Shown: positions 59,559-64,000 of the stretch, piece by piece | Numbering within the stretch: the first letter of the stretch is position 1 | How the letters are laid out: every line of letters starts with the position of its first letter | Assembly: GCF_000299395.1 (NCBI RefSeq) | Contig: NC_018656.1 | Coordinates: 1,426,001-1,490,000, forward strand | Reading direction: 5' to 3' | From: Candidatus Nitrosopumilus sediminis | GTDB taxonomy: Archaea; Thermoproteota; Nitrososphaeria; Nitrososphaerales; Nitrosopumilaceae | DNA: 64,000 bases | Made by a program: the position numbers and the translations under genes | Notes under the pieces: generated by a model | What the model saw: the letters and a program-made list of their open reading frames with translations, nothing else | Database searches by the model: none | What the model was told of the DNA's origin: nothing

Positions 59559-61037
59559 TTAAGAAGTGATTTTTATTATTCCTTCTTTGATCAAAAACTG
59601 TATTCCTTGAATGAATGAATCATCGTTTATTTGTCCTGCTGCCCACCATTCTGCATTGTTTTTAATCCATGAAGGAATTTCATTTGAACCAGAACTTGTA
59701 CCTTGTTCTGTCGAAGGAATTTGCAATACATCTTCTTTGATCAAAAACTGTATTCCTTGAATGAATGAATCATCGTTTATTTGTCCTGCTGCCCACCATT
59801 CTGCATTGTTTTTAATCCATGAAGGAATTTTAGAAGGTAAAGTAACAGAATTATCTAATTGAACAAGAAGAGGATTTTCTGAAATTTCAATATCTATAGT
59901 GATATATCCTCCCATAGTAGCATCAGGGATTTCATATTCTGAACCCGTTCCATGAACAAAAATTACATAATGAATTATTCCTGCATTTTCTTCAACTGGA
60001 AGAAGAAGATGAACTTGTCCAAAACCATTAAACAAATCTGCACGACCAATATCTTCTGCATATGAACGGAGACGGTTACCCTTTTCGTCAACTACCCAAA
60101 TATCATAATGGACTTGATCAATAAATTCCACATCATTGTACTTGTTCATGAAGTTTATTTTCCAATCAATATCACATCCTTCAATAGGAAATTCTGGAGA
60201 ATAATTATACTGTATTGTCATGGAAAATGTGTTTGTAGCTTCACGACCGCTAATATAATCATGAAAGTTAGTATCACAATCCAACAAATCTTCTTTTAGT
60301 ATAGTTGATTCAACATCCTTGAATGGGTCATCAATTACATTTTCTTTATAATCTAACAATGTATATTGATGCATTATTGGAGCAATGCCTGTAGTAACCC
60401 ATGCATATGTTAATGCCTTGACAGGATAAGGGAAATCATCAACTATCCAAATTTCATTATTGTTACCACTATACCAGCCAACAACAACTGCATCTGCAGT
60501 TCCAGCAGGAGTAGTTATTGTTTCAGTGCGTTTAGGAATTAATTGCCCACCTCCAATAGCACCAATTTTACCCCATGCTGCATCGCTAAACTTTTGTGGT
60601 CCATGTATTCGATCATCTTCATTTGCAGTAGCAAAAGCAGATAACCATGCCAAGGAGGATTTGAATGCAATGGCATAATGAAATAGATTATCATCAAAAG
60701 TTACTGGTTCAGGGGAGTTTTTACCAAGACCCATTGAGCCTTTAATTATTTTATTGCCGTCAATAACTACGACTTTTGCATCCCATAGCGATTCACTTTC
60801 ATTTTGTATATCTCCTTTAATCCAAAATTTTATTTTGATAGGAGCACAGTCATTAAGATCGATTTCACAAAGAGAGTATTCAAAATAATCTCCAATTGCA
60901 AGACCTTCTCCCAAATACCAAGAACCATCTACATTTACACCTCCAGCTGTTTGAACGCCTTGTCCATAAGATAGATTAGAATACCCTACACTGAACAAAA
61001 TAACTAATAGACTAGATAATACCAGATAAAACTTCAT
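59559..61037 (-). CDS. Secreted surface protein with two nearly identical W-x-K-N-N-A-E-W-W modules
   Basis: 492 residues. The signal peptide (1-25) ends Y-G-Q-G. A beta-rich body (G-S-W-Y-L-G-E-G-L-A-I-G-D-Y-F near 36) resembles thaumarchaeal secreted proteins. The last 90 residues hold two copies of I-P-S-W-I-K-N-N-A-E-W-W-A-A-G-Q-I-N-D-D-S-F, 50 residues apart and identical over 99 bp. The start is 36 bp from palindrome site 8. Confidence 0.75.
   Translation of the reverse strand: MKFYLVLSSLLVILFSVGYSNLSYGQGVQTAGGVNVDGSWYLGEGLAIGDYFEYSLCEIDLNDCAPIKIKFWIKGDIQNESESLWDAKVVVIDGNKIIKGSMGLGKNSPEPVTFDDNLFHYAIAFKSSLAWLSAFATANEDDRIHGPQKFSDAAWGKIGAIGGGQLIPKRTETITTPAGTADAVVVGWYSGNNNEIWIVDDFPYPVKALTYAWVTTGIAPIMHQYTLLDYKENVIDDPFKDVESTILKEDLLDCDTNFHDYISGREATNTFSMTIQYNYSPEFPIEGCDIDWKINFMNKYNDVEFIDQVHYDIWVVDEKGNRLRSYAEDIGRADLFNGFGQVHLLLPVEENAGIIHYVIFVHGTGSEYEIPDATMGGYITIDIEISENPLLVQLDNSVTLPSKIPSWIKNNAEWWAAGQINDDSFIQGIQFLIKEDVLQIPSTEQGTSSGSNEIPSWIKNNAEWWAAGQINDDSFIQGIQFLIKEGIIKITS
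59582..59680 (-). repeat. 99-bp exact direct repeat (second copy 59732-59830)
   Basis: Identical 99-bp segments, 150 bp apart, encode the two C-terminal modules of the secreted protein. Perfect identity at third codon positions indicates recent duplication or active gene conversion. Confidence 0.85.
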
Positions 61038-61072
61038 TACAAATTTATCAATTATGAGCTATTAAGCATGGA

Positions 61073-61085
61073 TTAACATTGTTTA
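61073..61085. promoter_or_regulatory. Regulon palindrome, site 8 (TTAACATTGTTTA)
   Basis: One mismatch from the palindrome. Minus side: start of the secreted-protein gene 36 bp away with TTAATAG box. Plus side: ATG of the zinc-ribbon gene 34 bp away with TTATCTTT box. Confidence 0.65.
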
Positions 61086-61118
61086 CCTATGTTTATCTTT
61101 AAACATGTCAGATATTCT

Positions 61119-61328
61119 ATGTTGAGTTACTGTACAGGTAAATGTAAGCAATACAAAGCTCTCAAGCCAAGACAAATTGGTAGGTATGCATCAGGACAAA
61201 AAAGATGTAATTTTTGTGAAATATTTCTAAATTTTGATGGATTAAAGTGTCCTTGTTGCAATAAACAACTAAGATCTCTACCTAGAAGTAGAAAAGATAA
61301 GGAATCATTTCTAGCTCAAATTGCATAA
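61119..61328 (+). CDS. Zinc-ribbon protein (69 aa)
   Basis: Start set at ATG 61119, which fits the regulon spacing and starts just before the first cysteines; an upstream ATG at 61089 is less likely. C-T-G-K-C, Y-A-S-G-Q-K-R-C-N-F-C and L-K-C-P-C-C-N-K-Q-L-R-S match the proteins at 35445 and 57225. Function unknown; basic tail. Confidence 0.75.
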   Translation: MLSYCTGKCKQYKALKPRQIGRYASGQKRCNFCEIFLNFDGLKCPCCNKQLRSLPRSRKDKESFLAQIA

Positions 61329-61351
61329 TCCTAGATTCAGAGATATGTAGA

Positions 61352-61364
61352 TTAACAATGTTAA
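61352..61364. promoter_or_regulatory. Regulon palindrome, site 9 (TTAACAATGTTAA)
   Basis: Plus side: CTAAAAGG box after an 8-bp spacer and ATG 37 bp away. The whole promoter down to ATGGGATT closely resembles that of site 2, so one may be a copy of the other. Confidence 0.7.
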
Positions 61365-61400
61365 GGAAACCACTAAAAGGAACATTTTTTAAAAATATTC

Positions 61401-61478
61401 ATGGGATTAGGAATAAAAATTATAATATTTGCAATCGTAGCAATTCTTGTACAGATTTTTGGTATTGTTTTATTGTAA
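61401..61478 (+). CDS. Single-helix membrane micro-protein (25 aa)
   Basis: ATG at 61401, TAA at 61478. Apart from one Lys it is one hydrophobic helix (I-I-I-F-A-I-V-A-I-L-V-Q-I-F). It starts 37 bp from site 9. The promoter supports it; the product may modify a membrane complex. Confidence 0.5.
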   Translation: MGLGIKIIIFAIVAILVQIFGIVLL

Positions 61479-61506
61479 TTATGTCTCTCAATCATAGATT
61501 TGAATA

Positions 61507-61809
61507 CTATTGAGATATAATTTTGCGATAAGTATGCCCACACAAGTTACAAGAAATTCTGATCGACTTGACAGATGCTCTTCCTAAACGAATTCGAGAA
61601 TTTATTCCAGGCGCAATGAAGGATTTACATTTTTTGCAAAAAACCATTCTGAGATTATATGGCATTCGGATTTTGTGTCTAGTACTTATCCTTCTAGCAA
61701 TAGAAGCTTGTTTTTGAGAAAGTTCAGGATTAGTCTTTGCATTACTAATTGCATTTTCGATAAGAATTTCCATTCTTTCCATTGCAATTTTTTTTGCTCC
61801 AAGTTTCAC
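61507..61809 (-). CDS. rnp4: RNase P protein component 4 (Rpp21 family)
   Basis: 100 residues. A helical N-terminus with A-R-R-I-S-T-R-H-K-I-R-M-P, then a zinc ribbon F-C-K-K-C-K-S-F ... I-S-C-N-L-C-G-H. It binds the RNase P RNA for tRNA 5' processing. A tRNA gene lies just upstream on the same strand. Confidence 0.92.
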   Translation of the reverse strand: MKLGAKKIAMERMEILIENAISNAKTNPELSQKQASIARRISTRHKIRMPYNLRMVFCKKCKSFIAPGINSRIRLGRASVKSIRISCNLCGHTYRKIISQ

Positions 61810-61859
61810 AGCAATCTTTGAAACTACACCTAAAAATTAGTTCTCATAGAGTAAAACAA

Positions 61860-61933
61860 TGCAGTCAGCGGGATTCGAACCCGCGTCACAGGGTTGGAAA
61901 CCCCGAATACTAACCAGGCTATACTATGACTGC
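61860..61933 (-). tRNA. tRNA-Gly (anticodon TCC)
   Basis: Acceptor stem GCAGTCA/TGACTGC, a D arm with weak G-T pairs, anticodon stem CGGGG/CCCTG with loop TTTCCAA (anticodon TCC), and T arm GCGGG-TTCGAAT-CCCGC. Discriminator A at 61860; no CCA is encoded and there is no intron. Confidence 0.95.
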
Positions 61934-61955
61934 AATAGAATGCAAATTTCATTTC

Positions 61956-62627
61956 CTACATAAAAATGGTTTTTTCATACTCATAGAGCATTCTAGCAAT
62001 TACAACGTGACCCTCAAAGGATTCATCTCCAACTGAATAAAGATCTGTTATTTTATTTTCAACTGAATCAGAGAAATGCCCCTTTTGAAATCCTCCAAGC
62101 ACAATACAGGCATTATTTGTAATCTCTTTTGCAATTTTTTCATATGTACTATTCGTACCCTTTGTTGAGAAACCAATCACTTTGGAAGGATTGATCTCAT
62201 CAATTAGTTGAGAAAATGTTTTTTCTTCAATTTCTAATAAAAGATCATTGTCTTTTGTAGTAATTCTTTTTTCCTGATATAATTTTTCTATCACTCCTTC
62301 AAATCTGTGATATGATTTGGGAATGTGAACATTTTTGCCAAAAGAGATTACTTTGTCATCAAGTGTATGAACATAAAGTTTCATTTTATTTTGAAGGTAT
62401 AATGGAATAGTTGTTGCTTCTAGTATTGAAAAGTGTACTAGATCAGGTCTGCCTCGTTTCAGTTCATTTTCAATCCCTTTCATAGCTGCAAAATGCCATG
62501 AATTATCTAGTAAAATTTCTGATGGATGTTTTCCCAGTTTTTGCGCATGTGAAATTATTGATGGATGATGTTCTAATTCAACTGGAACAAGTTCTAATGA
62601 AGATTCAGATAAAATTAAAGAAATCAT
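61956..62627 (-). CDS. nep1: rRNA small-subunit pseudouridine N1-methyltransferase
   Basis: 223 residues, SPOUT fold. H-H-P-S-I-I-S-H-A, I-L-L-D-N-S-W-H, R-G-R-P-D-L-V-H-F-S-I-L, V-L-G-G-F-Q-K-G-H-F and S-V-G-D-E-S-F are the Emg1/Nep1 motifs. It methylates a pseudouridine of the 16S rRNA. The next secreted-protein gene ends 1 bp upstream on the same strand. Confidence 0.93.
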   Translation of the reverse strand: MISLILSESSLELVPVELEHHPSIISHAQKLGKHPSEILLDNSWHFAAMKGIENELKRGRPDLVHFSILEATTIPLYLQNKMKLYVHTLDDKVISFGKNVHIPKSYHRFEGVIEKLYQEKRITTKDNDLLLEIEEKTFSQLIDEINPSKVIGFSTKGTNSTYEKIAKEITNNACIVLGGFQKGHFSDSVENKITDLYSVGDESFEGHVVIARMLYEYEKTIFM

Positions 62628-62628
62628 T

Positions 62629-63744
62629 TTAGTTTATCATTTCAATTTGCTTCTTAAATTCATTCCAACTAGATTTAGGATTTCCATCATTGTCTATCAA
62701 CCCTGCACTACAAATGTAATGACTTAGTCTTTCAGCTACATGTTCACTACTTCCAAAACCAGATCCTCCTACAGTTAGGGTATCTTCTCCTATGGTAGGC
62801 GCTTCAACTATACAAGTTCCATCAGGCCTATCGTATTGCCTATACCAATTAAAAAATTCTATTTTAGATTCATTTTCTGTATAAAATTCAAATGATTTGC
62901 CTACAAACTCTCTTTGTTGGGAGTCACTTCCTCCAACAAAATCAGAAGTACTCCAGCTAATCTCAAAAAGTCCAACTTTCTTCTCACCTGCTAAATCAAA
63001 GATTTGTTGTAATTCTTCTTTTGCTTGTTCAGGAGTTTTTACAATATCATTAAGTGAATCTACTGGTGAATAAGAGAATGCTACAAAATCACCAACAGAT
63101 AATTCAGTTACGATATATTGCAGATTTTTGTTTAAAACTTGATGTAATGCAAATGAATTTCCTATTTTTACATCAGGATGTTTTTCTTTAATTTTTTCAT
63201 ATACACCATTGAATAATTCCTTATACACAGGAATATTTTGCTCATAGAATCTGAATTGTGATTCTGTTTGTCCTGCAAGAATTACTGTATCTACAATATC
63301 ATATCTTGATAATATTTCATCTAGTACACTAACAACTCTGTCTTTACCTATAGAATTAAGGGATGGTTTTCCAATCCAATTTGGAAAAGGTCCAAGTGTT
63401 TCACCGTTAATTATAGAAAAGTATAAAGTAACTTTGAGATTGTTTTTTTCATTCATACCCATCAAAATATCAGATTGTTTCCAATCAAATTCTCCACGTA
63501 TCGGTTCGACTATATTCCAGAATAGATAGACATTACTTCTTCCAATTCCAGTATCTGAAGCTTCAGAATAAACCTGGTCTAACTCTTGTAAGGTTGTGGA
63601 CTGATTTGGAGAATTGATCACAAGGCCAATTTTTTCATTTGTTTGCTGATTAGAGACAACATCAACATTAGTGATCAATATTACAGAGACGATTGCAATA
63701 ATTACGGCTATGCCTGTAATTATGCCTAGGGATTTTTTATCCAT
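62629..63744 (-). CDS. Membrane-anchored glycoside hydrolase-like (TIM-barrel) protein
   Basis: 371 residues. N-terminal anchor (about 7-27), then alternating strand/helix units: Y-L-F-W-N-I-V-E-P near 75, an acidic V-I-L-A-G-Q-T-E-S (possible acid/base Glu) near 157 and V-G-L-F-E-I-S-W-S-T (possible nucleophile Glu) near 258. This fits clan A glycosidases, but cytosolic or sugar-binding alternatives remain. The substrate is unknown. Confidence 0.65.
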   Translation of the reverse strand: MDKKSLGIITGIAVIIAIVSVILITNVDVVSNQQTNEKIGLVINSPNQSTTLQELDQVYSEASDTGIGRSNVYLFWNIVEPIRGEFDWKQSDILMGMNEKNNLKVTLYFSIINGETLGPFPNWIGKPSLNSIGKDRVVSVLDEILSRYDIVDTVILAGQTESQFRFYEQNIPVYKELFNGVYEKIKEKHPDVKIGNSFALHQVLNKNLQYIVTELSVGDFVAFSYSPVDSLNDIVKTPEQAKEELQQIFDLAGEKKVGLFEISWSTSDFVGGSDSQQREFVGKSFEFYTENESKIEFFNWYRQYDRPDGTCIVEAPTIGEDTLTVGGSGFGSSEHVAERLSHYICSAGLIDNDGNPKSSWNEFKKQIEMIN

Positions 63745-63790
63745 GTAGATTGAAAAAGAAAAGTAAGTAAAAAAGTTGTGATTCTGTTAT

Positions 63791-64000
63791 TTATCCAGAA
63801 GTACAACCACTGTATCCACATTCAATGCAGATACTACAACCTTCAACAAATACTAGATTGTTTTTACATGTTGGACATAGACGATCTTCAGAAACCTCTT
63901 CAATTTTCGGAGGTTCTAATTTGATTTCTTCATCATGTACCTTTAATGCAAGTGCAGCATTAACTTGAGACTTGATGTATGGGTTGGTGATTTTTGTAGT
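63791..64000 (-). CDS. nrdJ: B12-dependent ribonucleotide reductase, C-terminal 69 residues
   Basis: The frame comes in open from the right edge and ends with TAA at 63791. The visible end has L-C-P-T-C-K-N-N-L-V-F-V-E-G-C-S-I-C and E-C-G-Y-S-G-C, the cysteine-rich tail of class II (adenosylcobalamin) ribonucleotide reductases that relays electrons to the active site. The rest lies outside the window. Confidence 0.82.
   Translation of the reverse strand, partial: TTKITNPYIKSQVNAALALKVHDEEIKLEPPKIEEVSEDRLCPTCKNNLVFVEGCSICIECGYSGCTSG

Noticed and set aside
1-64000. CRISPR arrays, insertion sequences, prophage
   Set aside because: No regularly spaced direct repeats, transposase, integrase or terminal inverted repeats with target duplications were seen.

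Overview
The window is AT-rich archaeal DNA that looks like an ammonia-oxidising thaumarchaeon of the Nitrosopumilus group. The evidence is a giant acidic Nitrosopumilus-type S-layer protein, the archaeal riboflavin pathway (GTP cyclohydrolase III), TFE, RNase P component 4, Nep1, S19e, PDCD5, NAC, a succinate-semialdehyde dehydrogenase of the type linked to the 3-hydroxypropionate/4-hydroxybutyrate cycle, blue-copper cupredoxins, and several secreted proteins ending in W-x-K-N-N-A-x-W-W repeats.

Layout. 1-6 kb: cell surface (a partial secreted Ig-like protein and the S-layer gene). 6-16 kb: sugar-nucleotide epimerase (frameshifted), a GT2 transferase, a P-II protein, two class III cyclase-domain proteins, small zinc-knuckle proteins and two secreted proteins. 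16-23 kb: one 2280-residue secreted lectin/Ig/LamG/metzincin protein. 23-31 kb: surface glycan locus, with rmlC-rmlB-rmlD-rmlA for dTDP-rhamnose (rmlA frameshifted), wecB, two glycosyltransferases and a DUF3892-like protein. 31-35 kb: a small accessory gene pair, a phasin-like repeat protein, a thioesterase and a UbiD decarboxylase. 35-44 kb: information processing and housekeeping (zinc ribbon, RNase H-fold protein, ATPase stalk-like protein, NAC, PUA, PhoU-type regulator, HflX, Trm56, TFE, aldehyde dehydrogenase, hemerythrin). 44.8-49.1 kb: a compact riboflavin operon that includes an unassigned amidohydrolase. 49-54 kb: TPR protein, ribbon-helix-helix protein, response regulator, CitE-like protein (frameshifted), MDR oxidoreductase, PDCD5, S19e. 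54.5-61.5 kb: an accessory region of very small proteins (zinc fingers, zinc ribbons, single-helix membrane peptides), two cupredoxins, an EMC3/YidC-like insertase and a Lrp-type sensor. 61.5-64 kb: rnp4, tRNA-Gly, nep1, a secreted TIM-barrel-like protein and the 3' end of a B12-dependent ribonucleotide reductase.

The most striking signal is in 54.5-61.5 kb. Nine copies of a 13-bp palindrome (TTAAC-ATT/AAT-GTTAA and close variants) sit almost only in intergenic DNA. In nearly every case the palindrome is followed by a 7-bp spacer, then a TATA-like box, then a start codon about 36 bp from the palindrome, often in both directions. This reads as a local regulon of bidirectional, largely leaderless promoters. 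Two of the promoters face no long gene. They face two about 105-120 nt elements (55907-56026 and 57077-57181) whose ends form matching stems with a compensatory base change, which are candidate paired small RNAs.

Three genes (the epimerase, rmlA, the CitE-like gene) are each broken by one missing base in or next to an A-run. In the first two the break is at the same A_AAA_AAA heptamer in the right phase for -1 slippage. Homopolymer error, true pseudogenes and recoding cannot be told apart from the sequence alone.
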